A stretch of DNA of 64,000 nt, taken from contig CP114487.1 of NCBI GenBank assembly GCA_027186245.1, positions 5,451,001 to 5,515,000 on the forward strand. The letters are read 5' to 3'. Both the position numbers and the translations under genes were made by a program. Shown piece after piece: positions 36,932-50,164 of the stretch. The first letter of the stretch is position 1. Each line of letters opens with the position of its first letter. The notes under the pieces were generated by a model that ran no database searches, was not told the origin of the DNA, and was given only the letters and a program-made list of their open reading frames with translations. The DNA is from Coriaria nepalensis. Taxonomy: Eukaryota > Streptophyta > Magnoliopsida > Cucurbitales > Coriariaceae.

Positions 36932-39900
36932 CAACTTGAAGAAATGCCCGCATGCCCTAAGAATCCCAATAGCAAGATGTGCATGAAACTCATGTTTGAA
37001 GTGCGAAAATAGAAAATGGTCGATTTGCTTTCAAATGATTTACCGATATAGGGTGACTCAATGTGACATGATTTTGAACTTGAACATTGCACACGTGTAC
37101 CAAAAAGATCATTAGCAAGTTGTGCATGAAATCCATAATTGAAATGCGACAACAGAATTTGTTGGAATTGCTTCGAAATGATTTATTGACTTGAGATGGC
37201 CCATTGACATGATTTTGAATTTGAACAAATTTACACATCGGTTAAAATGGGCATTAGCAAGTTATGCGTGAAACTCATGTTTGAAGTCCAAAATAGAATT
37301 CATTCGAATTGCTCCTAAATGATTTACTAATTTGAGTAGGCTCGTTGACGTGATTTTGAATTTGAACAAATGCACACGTGCACCAAAACGATTATTTACA
37401 AGTTGTGCATGAAACTCTTAATTGAAATGCGAAAATAGAATTCGTTCGAATTCCTTCCAAATTCTTTATTGAGTTAAGGTGACACATTCACATGATTTTG
37501 AACATGTACAAAGCGGCACACATGCGTTAAAATGTCCATTAGCGAGTTGTGCGTGAAACTCATATTTGAACTGCGAAAATAGAATTCATTCGAATTGCTT
37601 CCAACTGATTTATTGACTTGAGGTGACTCACTGACATGATTCTGAACTTGAACTAATACACACGTGTTACAATGGCCTATAACAAGATGTGCATGAAACT
37701 CATGTATGAAGTGCAAAATAAAATTCGTTCCAGTTGCTTCCAAATGATTTTATTGACATGAGATGACTTCATTGACTTTATTTTGAATTCGAACAGTTGC
37801 ACACATGCGTTAAAATGGGCATTAGCAAATTGTGCATGAAACTCATGTTTGAAGTGTCAAAATAGAATACGTTCGGATTACATCTAAATGATTTATTGAT
37901 TTAATGTGACTCATTGACAAGATTTTGAGTTTGAACAAATGCAGACGTGCACCGAAAGAGATCATTAGCACGTTGTGCATGAAACTCATAGTTAAAATAC
38001 ATATATAGAATTTGTTCAAATTGCTTCAAAATGATTTACTGACTTGAGATGACTCGTTGACATGATTTTCAACTTGAAGAAATGCCCGCATGCCCTAAGA
38101 ATCCCAATAGCAAGATGTGCATGAAACTCATGTTTGAAGTGCGAAAATAGAAAATGTTCGATTTGCTTTCAAATGATTTATTAATATAGGGTGACTCAAT
38201 GAGACATGATTTTGAACTTGAACATTGCACACGTGCACCAAAAAGATCATTAGCAAGTTGTGCATGAAATCCATAATTGAAATGCGAAAACAGAATTTTT
38301 CGAATTGCTTCTAAATGATTTATTGACTTGAGATGACCTATTGTCATGATTTTAAATTTGAACAAATTTACACATTGGTTAAAATGGGCATTAGCAAGTT
38401 ATGCGTGAAACTCATGTTTGAAGTCCAAAATAAAATTCATTTTAATTGCTCCTAAGTGATTTACTAATTTGAGGTGACTCGTTGACGTGATTTTGAATTT
38501 GAACAAATGCACAGGTGCACCAAAACGATTATTTGCAAGTTGTGCATGAAACTCTTAATTGAAATGCAAAAATACAATTCGTTCGAATTCCTTCCAAATT
38601 CTTTATTGAGTTAAGGTGACTCATTCACATGATTTTGAACATGTACAAAGCGGCACACATGCGTTAAAATGGCCATTAGCGAGTTGTGCGTGAAACTCAT
38701 ATTTGAACTGCGAAAATAGAATTCATTCGAATTGCTTTTAATTGATTTATTGACTTGAGGTGACTCACTGACATGATTCTGAACTTGAACTAATGCACAC
38801 ATGTGTTACAATGGCCTATAGCAAGATGTGCATGAAACTCATGTATGAAGTGCAAAATAAAATTCGTTCGAGTTGCTTCCAAATGATTTTATTGACTTGA
38901 GATGACTTCATTGACTTTAGTTTGAACTCGAACAGTTGCACACATACGTTAAAATGGGCATTAGCAAATTGTGCATGAAACTCAAGTTTAAAGTGTGAAA
39001 ATAGAATTCGTTCGGATTGCATCTAAATGATTTATTGATTTAATGTGACTTATTGACAAGATTTTGAGTTTGAACAAATGCAGACGTGCACCGAAAGAGA
39101 TCATTAGCATGTTGTGCATGAAACTCATAGTTAAAATACATAAATAGAATTTGTTCGAATTGCTCCAAATGATTTACTGACTTGAGATGACTCGTTGACA
39201 AGATTTTCAACTTGAAGAAATGCCTGCATGCCCTAAGAATCCCAATAGCAAGATGTGCATGAAACTCATGTTTGAAGTGCGAAAATAGAAAATGTTCGAT
39301 TTATTGATATAGGGTGACTCAATGTGACATGATTTTGAACTTGAACATTGCACACGTGCACCAAAAAGATCATTAGCAAGTTGTGCATGAAATCCATAAT
39401 TGAAATGCCAAAAAAAGAATTTGTTCGAATTGCTTCTCAATGATTTATTGACTTGAGATGGCCCATTGACATGATTTTGAATTTGAACAAATTTACACAT
39501 GGGTTAAAATGGGCATTAGCAAGTTATGCATGAAACACATGTTTGAAGTCCAAAATAGAATTCATTCGAATTGCACCTAAATGATTTACTAATTTGAGGT
39601 GACTCGTTGACGTGATTTTGAATTTGAACAAATGCACACGTGCACCTAAACGATTATTTGCAAGTTGTGCATGAAACTCTTAATTGAAATGCGAAAATAG
39701 AATTCGTTCGAATTCCTTCCAAATTCTTTATTGAGTTAAGGGACACATTCACATGATTTTGAACATGTACAAAGAGGCACACATGCGTTAGAATGGCCAT
39801 TCGCGAGTTGTGCGTGAAACTCATATTTGAACTGCGAAAATAGAATTCATTCGAATTGCTTCTAATTGATTTATTGACTTGAGGTGACTCATTGACATGA

Positions 39901-41474
39901 TTCTGAACTTGAACTAATGCACACGTGTTACAATGGCCTATAGCAAGATGTGCATGAAACTCATGTATGAAGTGCAAAGTAAAATTCGTTCGAGTTGCTT
40001 CCAAATGATTTTATTGACTTGAGATAACTTCATTGACTTTATTTTGAACTCGAACAGTTGCACACATGCGTTAAAATGGGCATTAGCAAATTGTGCATGA
40101 AACTCATGTTTAAAGTGTGAAAATAGAATTCGTTCGGATTGCATCTAAATGATTTATTGATTTAATGTGACTCATTGACATGATTTTGAGTTTGACAAAA
40201 TGCGGACGTGCACCGAAAGAGATCATTAGCACGTTGTGCATGAAACTCATAGTTAAAATACATAAATAGCTATAATTTGTTCGAATTGCTTCCAAATGAT
40301 TTACTGACTTGAGATGACTCGTTGACAAGATTTTCAACTTGAAGAAACGCCCGCATGCCTTAAGAATCCCAATAGCAAGATGTGCATGAAACTCATGTTT
40401 GAAGTACGAAAATAGAAAATGTTCGATTTGCTTTCAAATCATTTATTGATATAGGGTGACTCAATGTGACATGATTTTGAACTTGAACATTGCACACGTG
40501 CACCAAAAAGGTCATTAGCAAGTTGTGCATGAAATCCATAATTGAAATGCGAAAACAGAATTTGTTCGAATTGCTTCTAAATGATTTATTGACTTGAGAT
40601 GGCCCATTGACATGATTTTGAATTTGAACAAATTTACACATGGGTTAAAATGGGCATTAGCAAGTTATGCGTGAAACTCATGTTTGAAGTCCAAAATAGA
40701 ATTCATTCGAATTGCTCCTAAATGATTTACTAATTTGAGGTGACTCGTTGACGTGATTTTGAATTTGAAAAAATGCGCACGTGCACCAAAACGATTATTT
40801 GCAAGTTGTGCGTGAAACTCTTAATTGAAATGCGGAAATATGATTCGTTCGAATTGCTTCCAAATTCTTTATTAAGTTAAGGTGACACATTCACATGATT
40901 TTGAACATGTACAAAGCGGCACACATGCGTTAAAATGGCCATTAGCGAGTTGTAAATGAAACTCAAATTTGAACTGCGAAAATAGAATTCATTCGAATTG
41001 CTTCTAATTGATTTATTGACTTGAGGTGACTCATTGACATGATTCTGAACTTGAACTAATGCACACATGTGTTACAATGGCCTATAGCAAGATGTGCATG
41101 AAACTCATGTATGAAGTGCAAAGTAAAATTCGTTCGAGTTGCTTCCAAATGATTTTATTGACTTGAGATGACTTCATTGACTTTATTTTGAACTCGAACA
41201 GTTGCACACATGCGTTAAAATGGGCATTAGCAAATTGTGCATGAAACTCATGTTTGAAGTGTCAAAATAGAATACGTTCGGATTGCATCTAAATGATTTA
41301 TTGATTTAATGTGACTTATTGACATGATTTTGAGTTTGAACAAATGCAGACATGCACCGAAAGAGATCATTAGCACGTTGTGCTTGAAACTCATAGTTAA
41401 AATACATAAATAGAATTTGTTCGAATTGCTTCAAAATGATTTACTGACTTGAGATGACTCGTTGACATGATTTT
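36932..41474. repeat. Super-HOR copy 7 (ABCD, 4543 bp)
   Basis: Units A 36932-38069, B 38070-39207, C 39208-40334, D 40335-41474, sharing the later variants of copy 6, including GGTGACTCATTC in B (near 38620). D has GCGGAAATATGATTCG near 40834 as a private change. Confidence 0.94.
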
Positions 41475-42689
41475 CAACTTGAAGAAATGCCCGCATGCCC
41501 TAAGAATCCCAATAGCAAGATGTGCATGAAACTCATGTTTGAAGTGCGAAAATAGAAAATGGTCGATTTGCTTTCAAATGATTTACCGATATAGGGTGAC
41601 TCAATGTGACATGATTTTGAACTTGAACATTGCACACGTGTACCAAAAAGATCATTAGCAAGTTGTGCATGAAATCCATAATTGAAATGCGACAACAGAA
41701 TTTGTTGGAATTGCTTCGAAATGATTTATTGACTTGAGATGGCCCATTGACATGATTTTGAATTTGAACAAATTTACACATCGGTTAAAATGGGCATTAG
41801 CAAGTTATGCGTGAAACTCATGTTTGAAGTCCAAAATAGAATTCATTCGAATTGCTCCTAAATGATTTACTAATTTGAGTAGGCTCGTTGACGTGATTTT
41901 GAATTTGAACAAATGCACACGTGCACCAAAACGATTATTTACAAGTTGTGCATGAAACTCTTAATTGAAATGCGAAAATAGAATTCGTTCGAATTCCTTC
42001 CAAATTCTTTATTGAGTTAAGGTGACACATTCACATGATTTTGAACATGTACAAAGCGGCACACATGCGTTAAAATGTCCATTAGCGAGTTGTGCGTGAA
42101 ACTCATATTTGAACTGCGAAAATAGAATTCATTCGAATTGCTTCCAACTGATTTATTGACTTGAGGTGACTCACTGACATGATTCTGAACTTGAACTAAT
42201 ACACACGTGTTACAATGGCCTATAACAAGATGTGCATGAAACTCATGTATGAAGTGCAAAATAAAATTCGTTCCAGTTGCTTCCAAATGATTTTATTGAC
42301 ATGAGATGACTTCATTGACTTTATTTTGAATTCGAACAGTTGCACACATGCGTTAAAATGGGCATTAGCAAATTGTGCATGAAACTCATGTTTGAAGTGT
42401 CAAAATAGAATACGTTCGGATTACATCTAAATGATTTATTGATTTAATGTGACTCATTGACAAGATTTTGAGTTTGAACAAATGCAGACGTGCACCGAAA
42501 GAGATCATTAGCACGTTGTGCATGAAACTCATAGTTAAAATACATATATAGAATTTGTTCAAATTGCTTCAAAATGATTTACTGACTTGAGATGACTCGT
42601 TGACATGATTTTCAACTTGAAGAAATGCCCGCATGCCCTAAGAATCCCAATAGCAAGATGTGCATGAAACTCATGTTTGAAGTGCGAAA
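41475..42689. repeat. Super-HOR copy 8, truncated at array boundary
   Basis: Complete A unit (41475-42612) and the first ~77 bp of the B monomer a. At 42690 GCGAAAGTAG replaces GCGAAAATAG and sequence of the right-hand sub-family follows. The homogenised array ends here. Confidence 0.92.
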
Positions 42690-43751
42690 GTAGAAAATGT
42701 TCGATTTGCTTTCTAATGATTTATTGATATAGGGTGACTCAATGACATGATTTTGAACTTGACAGTTGCACACGTGCACCAAAAAGATCATTAGCAAGTT
42801 GTGCATGAAATCCATAATTGAGATTCGAAAACAGAATTTGTTCGAATTGCTTCTAAATGATTTATTGACTTGAGATGGCCCACTGACATGACTATGAATT
42901 TGAACAAATTTACACATTGGCTTAAATGGGCATTAGCAAGTTATGCATGAAACTCATGTTTGAAAACCAAAATAGAATTCATTCGAACTGCTCCTAAATG
43001 ATTTACTAATTTGAGGTGACTCGTTGACGTGATTTTGAATTTGAACAAATGCACACGTGCACCAAAACGATTATTTGCAAAAGTTGTGCATGAAACTCTT
43101 AATTGAAATGCGAAAATAGAATTCGTTCGAATTGCTTCCAAATTCTTTATTGAGTTAAGGTGACCCATTCACATGATTTTGAACATCTACAAAGAAGCAC
43201 ACATGCGTTAAAATGGCCATTAGCGAGTTGTGCGTGAAACTCATATTTGAACTGTAAAAATAGAATTCATTCGAATTGCTTCTAATTGATTTATTCACTT
43301 CAGGTGACTCATTGACATGATTCTGAACTTGAACTAATGCACACATGTGTTACAATGGCCTATAGCAAGATGTGCATGAAACTCATGTATGAAGTGCAAA
43401 ATAAAATTCGTTCGAATTGCTTCCAACTGATTTTATTGACTTGAGATGACTTCATTGACTTTATTTTGAACCCGAACAGTTGCACACATTTGTAAAATGG
43501 CCATTAGCAAATTGTGCGTGAAACTCATGTTTGAAGTGTGAAAATAGAATTCGTTCGAATTGCATCTAAAAGATTTATTGATTTAATGTGACTCATTGAC
43601 ATGATTTTGAGTTTGAACAAATGCAGAGGTGCACTGAAAGAGATCATTAGCACGTTGTGCATGAAACACATAGCTAAAATACATAAATTGAATTTGTTCG
43701 AATTGCTTCTAAATGATTTACTGACTTGAGATGACTCGTTGACATGATTTT
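42613..43751. repeat. Boundary HOR (B start, right-hand family body; 1139 bp)
   Basis: Eight monomers a-h in order. It is B-type up to about 42689. Right-family marks then appear: CTTTCTAATG, GACTCAATGACATG (2 bp shorter than CAATGTGACATG), GAGATTCGAAAACAG in b, TGAAAACCAAAATAG in c, TGCAAAAGTTGTGC (2 bp longer) in d. Confidence 0.9.
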
Positions 43752-44891
43752 CAACTTGAAGAAATGCACGCATGCCCTAAGAATCCAAATAGCAAGATGT
43801 GCATGAAACTCATGTTTGAAGTGCAAAAGCAGAAAATGTTCGATTTGCTTTCTAATGATTTATTGATATAGGGTGACTCAATGACATGATTTTGAACTTG
43901 ACCATTGCACACGTGCACCAAACAAATCATTAGCAAGTTGTGTATGAAATCCATAATTGAGATTCGAAAACAGAATTTGTTCGAATTGCTTCTAAATGAT
44001 TTATTGACTTGAGATGGCCCACTGACATGACTATGAATTTGAACAAATTTACACATTGGCTTAAATGGGCATTAGCAAGTTATGCATGAAACTCATGTTT
44101 GAAAACCAAAATAGAATTCATTCGAACTGCTCCTAAATGATTTACTAATTTGAGGTGACTCGTTGACGTGATTTTGAATTTGAACAAATGCACACGTGCA
44201 CCAAAACGATTATTTGCAAAAGTTGTGCATGAAACTCTTAACTGAAATGCGAAAATAGAATTGGTTCGTATTGCTTCCAAATTCTTTATTGAGTTAAGGT
44301 GACCCATTCACATGATTTTGAACATCTACAAAGAGGCACACATGCGTTAAAATGGCCATTAGCGAGTTGTGCGTGAAACTCATATTTGAACTGCGAAAAT
44401 AGAATTCATTCGAATTGCTTCTAATTGATTTATTGACTTGAGATGACTCATTGACATGATTCTGAACTTGAACTAATGCACACATGTGTTACAATGGCCT
44501 ATAGCAAGATGTGCATGAAACTCATGTATGAAGTGCAAAATAAAATTCGTTCGAATTGCTTCCAAATGATTTTATTGACTTGAGATGACTTCATTGACTT
44601 TATTTTGAACCCGAACAGTTGCACACATGCGTTAAAATGGCCATTAGCAAATTGTGCATGAAACTCATGTTTGAAGTGTGAAAATAGAATTCGTTCGAAT
44701 TGCATCTAAAAGATTTATTGATTTAATGTGACTCATTGACATGATTTTGAGTTTGAACAAATGCAGACGTGCACCGAAAGAGATCATTAGCACGTTGTGC
44801 ATCAAACTCATAGCTAAAATACATAAATAGAATTTGTTCGAATTGCTTCCAAATGATTTACTGAGATGAGATGACTCGTTGACATGATTTT
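43752..44891. repeat. 8-mer HOR, right-hand family (1140 bp)
   Basis: Complete a-h. It carries right-family marks and AAAAGATTTATTG in g. It is more diverged from neighbouring HORs than any two central super-HOR copies are from each other. Confidence 0.88.
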
Positions 44892-45883
44892 CAACTTGAA
44901 GAAATCCACGCATGCCCTAAGAATCCCAATAGCAAGATGTGCATGAAACTCATGTTTGAAGTGCGAAAGTAGAAAATGTTCGATTTACTTTCAAATGATT
45001 TATTGATATAGGGTGACTCAATGACATGATTTTGAACTTGACCATTGCACACGTGCACCAAACAAATCATTAGCAAGTTGTGTATGAAATCCATAATTGA
45101 GATTCGAAAACAGAATTTGTTCGAATTGCTTCTAAATGATTTATTGACTTGAGATGGCCCACTGTTATAAAAGAATTTGAACAAATTTACACATGGGCTA
45201 AAATGGGCATTAGCAAGTTATGCATGAAACTCATGTTCGAAGTCCAAAATAAAATTCATTCGAACTGCTCCTAAATGATTTACTAATTTGAGGTGACTCG
45301 TTGACGTGATTTTGAAGTTGAACAAATGCACACGTGCACTAAAACGATAATTTGCAAGTTGTGCATGAAATTCTTAATTGAAATGCGAATATAGAATTCG
45401 TTCGAATTGCTTCCAAATTCTTTATTGAGTTAAGGTGACCCATTCACATGATTTTGAACATCTACAAAGGCCTGCACACATGCGTTAAAATGGCCATTAG
45501 CGAGTTGTGCGTGAAACTCATATTTGAACTGCGAAAATAGAATTCTTTCGAATTGCTGCTAATTGATTTATTGACTTGAGGTGACTCATTGACATGATTC
45601 TGAACTTGAACTAATGCACACGTCTTACAATGGCCTATATAGGAAGATGCATGAAACTCATGTATGAAGCGCAAAATAAAATTCGTTCGAATTGCTTCAA
45701 AATGATTTTATTGACTAGAGATGACTTCATTGACTCTATTTTGAACGCGAACAGTTGCACTCATGCGTTAAAATGGCCATTAGCAAATTGTGCATGAAAC
45801 TCATGTTTGAAGTGTGAAAATAGAATTCGTTCGAATTGCATCTAAATGATTTATTGATTTAATGTAGTCATTGACATGATTTT
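44892..45883. repeat. 7-monomer block a-g (992 bp)
   Basis: Regular a-g ending at an h/b hybrid. The b monomer has an altered end (CACTGTTATAAAAGAATTTG near 45163-45180) replacing the usual CATGATTTTGAATTTG. Confidence 0.82.
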
Positions 45884-46025
45884 GAGTTTGAACAAATGCA
45901 GACGTGCACCGAAAGAGATCATTAGCAAGTTGTGCATGAAATCCATAATTGAGATTCGAAAACAGAATTTGTTCGAATTGCTTCTAAATGATTTATTGAC
46001 TTGAGATGGCCCACTGACATGACTT
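45884..46025. repeat. h/b hybrid monomer
   Basis: 142 bp. It begins as h (GAGTTTGAACAAATGCAG, CCGAAAGAGATCATTAGC) and continues as b (AAGTTGTGCATGAAATCC, GGCCCACTGACATG). The monomer switch is in register around the shared GATCATTAGC, so the rest of h plus one a monomer are missing. Confidence 0.87.
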
Positions 46026-46857
46026 TGAATTTGAACAAATTTACACATGGGCTAATGGGCATTAGCAAGTTATGCATGGAACTCATGTTTGAAGTCCAAA
46101 ATTCATTCGAACTGCTCCTAAATGATTTACTAATTTGAGGTGACTCGTTGACGTGATTTTGAATTTGAACAAATGCACACGTGCACCAAAACGATTATTT
46201 GCAAGTTGTGCACGAAACTCTTAATTGAAATGCGAAAATAGAATTGGTTCGAATTGCTTCAAAATTCTTTATTGAGTTAAGGTGACCCATTCACATGATT
46301 TTGAACATCTACAAAGAGGCACACATGCGTTAAAATGGCCATTAGCGAGTTGTGCGTGAAACTCATATTTGAACTGCGAAAATAGAATTCATTCGAATTG
46401 CTTCTAATTGATTTATTGACTTGAGGTGACTCATTAACATGATTCTGAACTTGAACTAATGCACACATGTGTTACAATGGCCTATAGCAAGATGTGCATG
46501 AAACTCATGTATGAAGTGCAAAATAAAATTCGTTCGAATTGCTTCAAAATGATTTTATTGACTTGAGATGACTTCATTGACATTATTTTGAACTCGAACA
46601 ATTGCACACATGCGTTAAAATGAACATTAGCAAATTGTGCATAAAACTCATGTTTGAAGTGTGAAAATAGAATTCGTTCGAATTGCATCTAATGTGACTC
46701 ATTGACATGATTTTGAGTTTGAACAAATGCAGACGTGCACCGAAAGAGATCATTAGCACGTTGTGCATGAAACTCATAGGTAAAATACATAAATAGAATT
46801 TGTTCGAATTGCTTCCAAATGATTTACTGACTTGAGATGACTTGTTGACATGATTTT
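46026..46857. repeat. 6-monomer block c-h (832 bp)
   Basis: Monomers c, d, e, f, g, h. Small deletions occur in c (CCAAAATTCATTCG near 46099) and g, where 17 bp are missing at CATCTAATGTGAC (about 46687-46695) between TAA repeats. Confidence 0.82.
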
Positions 46858-47853
46858 CAACTTGAAGAAATGTCTGCATGCCCTAAGAATCCCAATAGCA
46901 AGATGTGCATGAAACTCATGTTTGAAGTGCGAAAATAGAAAATGTTCGATTTGCTTTCAAATCATTTATTGATATAGGGTGACTCAATGTGACATGATTT
47001 TGAACTTGAACATTGCACACGTGCACCAAAAAGGTCATTAGCAAGTTGTGCATGAAATCCATAATTGAAATGCGAAAACAGAATTTGTTGGAATTGCTTC
47101 TAAATGATTTATTGAGTTGAGATGGCCCATTGACATGATTTTGAATTTGAACAAATTTACACATGGGATAAAATGGGCATTAGCAAGTTATGCATGAAAC
47201 TCATGTTTGAAGTCCAAAATAGAATTCACTCGAATTGCTCCTAAATGATTTACTAATTTGAGGTGACTCGTTGACGTGATTTTGAATTTGAACAAATGCA
47301 CAGGTGCACCAAAACGATTATTTGCAAGTTGTGCATGAAACTCTTAATTGAAATACGAAAATAGAATTCGTTCGAATTGCTTCCAAATTCTTTATTGAGT
47401 TAAGGTGACACATTCACATGATTTTGAACATGTACAAAGAGGCACACATGCGTTACAATGGCCATTAGCGAGTTGTGCATGAAACTCATATTTGAACTGC
47501 GAAAATAGAATTCTTTCGAATTGCTGCTAATTGATTTATTGACTTGAGGTGACTCATTGACATGATTCTGAACTTGAACTAATGCACACATGTGTTACAA
47601 TGGCCTATATAGGAAGATGCATGAAACTCATGTGAAGCGCAAAATAAAATTCGTTCGAATTGCTTCAAAATGATTTTTATTGACTAGAGATGACTTCATT
47701 GACTCTATTTTGAACACGAACAGTTGCACTCATGCGTTAAAATGGCCATTAGCAAATTGTGCATGAAACTCATGTTTGAAGTGTGAAAATAGAATTCGTT
47801 CGAATTGCATCTAAATGATTTATTGATTTAATGTGACTCATTGACATGATTTT
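46858..47853. repeat. 7-monomer block a-g (996 bp)
   Basis: Monomers a-g. The a and b monomers resemble the central family (CAATGTGACATG, AAAAAGGTCATTAGC as in D units), unlike the flanking right-family HORs, so this is a patch of central-type sequence inside the diverged region. Confidence 0.78.
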
Positions 47854-48026
47854 GCGTTTGAACAAATGCAGACGTGCACCGAAAGAGATCATTAGCACGT
47901 TGTGCATGAAACTCATAGGTAAAATACATAAAATGCATGAAACTCATGTTTGAAAACCAAAATAGAATTCATTCGAACTGCTCCTAAATGATTTACTAAT
48001 TTGAGGTGACTCGTTGACGTGATTTT
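47854..48026. repeat. Out-of-register h/c hybrid monomer (173 bp)
   Basis: The h monomer runs through AAAATACATAAA and joins c at ATGCATGAAACTCATG near 47930-47934. The GCATGAAACTCAT core therefore occurs twice and the monomer is ~31 bp too long. Little or no microhomology is visible at the join. It is the left edge of a 4,990 bp-offset duplication. Confidence 0.87.
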
Positions 48027-48741
48027 GAATTTGAACAAATGCACACGTGCACCAAAACGATTATTTGCAAAAGTTGTGCATGAAACTCTTAATTGAAATG
48101 CGAAAATAGAATTCGTTCGAATTGCTTCCAAATTCTTTATTGAGTTAAGGTGACCCATTCACATGATTTTGAACATCTACAAAGAAGCACACATGCGTTA
48201 AAATGGCCATTAGCGAGTTGTGCGTGAAACTCATATTTGAACTGTAAAAATAGAATTCATTCGAATTGCTTCTAATTGATTTATTCACTTCAGGTGACTC
48301 ATTGACATGATTCTGAACTTGAACTAATGCACACATGTGTTACAATGGCCTATAGCAAGATGTGCATGAAACTCATGTATGAAGTGCAAAATAAAATTCG
48401 TTCGAATTGCTTCCAACTGATTTTATTGACTTGAGATGACTTCATTGACTTTATTTTGAACCCGAACAGTTGCACACATTTGTAAAATGGCCATTAGCAA
48501 ATTGTGCGTGAAACTCATGTTTGAACTGTGAAAATAGAATTCGTTCGAATTGCATCTAAAAGATTTATTGATTTAATGTGACTCATTGACATGATTTTGA
48601 GTTTGAACAAATGCAGAGGTGCACTGAAAGAGATCATTAGCACGTTGTGCATGAAACACATAGCTAAAATACATAAATTGAATTTGTTCGAATTGCTTCT
48701 AAATGATTTACTGACTTGAGATGACTCGTTGACATGATTTT
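48027..48741. repeat. 5-monomer block d-h (715 bp)
   Basis: Monomers d-h, near-identical to 43037-43751 at offset 4990 (for example CACACATTTGTAAAATGG in g and TTATTCACTTCAGG in e recur in both). Confidence 0.87.
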
Positions 48742-49881
48742 CAACTTGAAGAAATGCACGCATGCCCTAAGAATCCAAATAGCAAGATGTGCATGAAACT
48801 CATGTTTGAAGTGCAAAAGCAGAAAATGTTCGATTTGCTTTCTAATGATTTATTGATATAGGGTGACTCAATGACATGATTTTGAACTTGACCGTTGCAC
48901 ACGTGCACCAAAAAGATCATTAGCAAGTTGTGCATGAAATCCATAATTGAGATTCGAAAACAGAATTTGTTCGAATTGCTTCTAAATGATTTATTGACTT
49001 GAGATGGCCCACTGACATGACTATGAATTTGAACAAATTTACACATTGGCTTAAATGGGCATTAGCAAGTTATGCATGAAACTCATGTTTGAAAACCAAA
49101 ATAGAATTCATTCGAACTGCTCCTAAATGATTTACTAATTTGAGGTGACTCGTTGACGTGATTTTGAATTTGAACCAATGCACACGTGCACCAAAACGAT
49201 TATTTGCAAAAGTTGTGCATGAAACTCTTAATTGAAATGCGAAAATAGAATTCGTTCGAATTGCTTCCAAATTCTTTATTGAGTTAAGGTGACCCATTCA
49301 CATGATTTTGAACATCTACAAAGACGCACACATGCGTTAAAATGGCCATTAGCGAGTTGTGCGTGAAACTCATATTTGAACTGCGAAAATAGAATTCATT
49401 CGAATTGCTTCTAATTGATTTATTGACTTGAGGTGACTCATTGACATGATTCTGAACTTGAACTAATGCACACATGTGTTACAATGGCCTATAGCAAGAT
49501 GTGCATGAAACTCATGTATGAAGTGCAAAATAAAATTCGTTCGAATTGCTTCCAAATGATTTTATTGACTTGAGATGACTTCATTGACTTTATTTTGAAC
49601 CCGAACAGTTGCACACATGCGTGAAAATGGCCATTAGCAAATTGTGCATGAAACTCATGTTTGAACTGTGAAAATAGAATTCGTTCGAATTGCATCTAAA
49701 AGATTTATTGATTTAATGTGACTCATTGACATGATTTTGAGTTTGAACAAATGCAGAGGTGCACCGAAAGAGATCATTAGCACGTTGTGCATGAAACACA
49801 TAACTAAAATACATAAATAGAATTTGTTCGAATTGCTTCTAAATGATTTACTGACTTGAGATGACTCGTTGACATGATTTT
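48742..49881. repeat. 8-mer HOR, right-hand family (1140 bp)
   Basis: Complete a-h, closely matching 43752-44891 at offset 4990, including AATCCAAATAGC and GCAAAAGCAG in monomer a. Confidence 0.88.
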
Positions 49882-50164
49882 CAACTTGAAGAAATGCACG
49901 CATGCCCTAAGAATCCAAATAGCAAGATGTGCATGAAACTCATGTTTGAAGTGCGAAAGTAGAAAATGTTCGATTTGCTTTCTAATGATTTATTGATATA
50001 GGGTGACTCAATGACATGATTTTGAACTTGACCGTTGCACACGTGCACCAAAAAGATCATTAGCAAGTTGTGCATGAAATCCATAATTGAGATTCGAAAA
50101 CAGAATTTGTTCGAATTGCTTCTAAATGATTTACTGACTTGAGATGACTCGTTGACATGTTTTT
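49882..50164. repeat. Two-monomer block a + b/h hybrid (283 bp)
   Basis: Monomer a is followed by b that ends as h (TTTACTGACTTGAG, GACTCGTTGACATG), so that a and b occur twice in succession (49882 and 50165). It is an in-register duplication of two monomers. Confidence 0.86.

Larger units (their letters stand above)
47935..50130. repeat. Second copy of 42945-45140 (offset 4990)
   Basis: Both tracts start at GCATGAAACTCATG of a c monomer and remain aligned at offset 4990 through c-h, a full HOR and a-b. They separate near 50130, where this copy moves to h sequence (TTTACTGACTTGAG). Scattered differences indicate an older event than the central array duplications. Confidence 0.83.

Noticed and set aside
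46858..47200. Assembly misjoin bringing central D-type sequence into the right array
   Set aside because: Resemblance to D units is limited to a and part of b and grades into right-family sequence in register, so local conversion or retained ancestral variants are as likely. Read support would decide.
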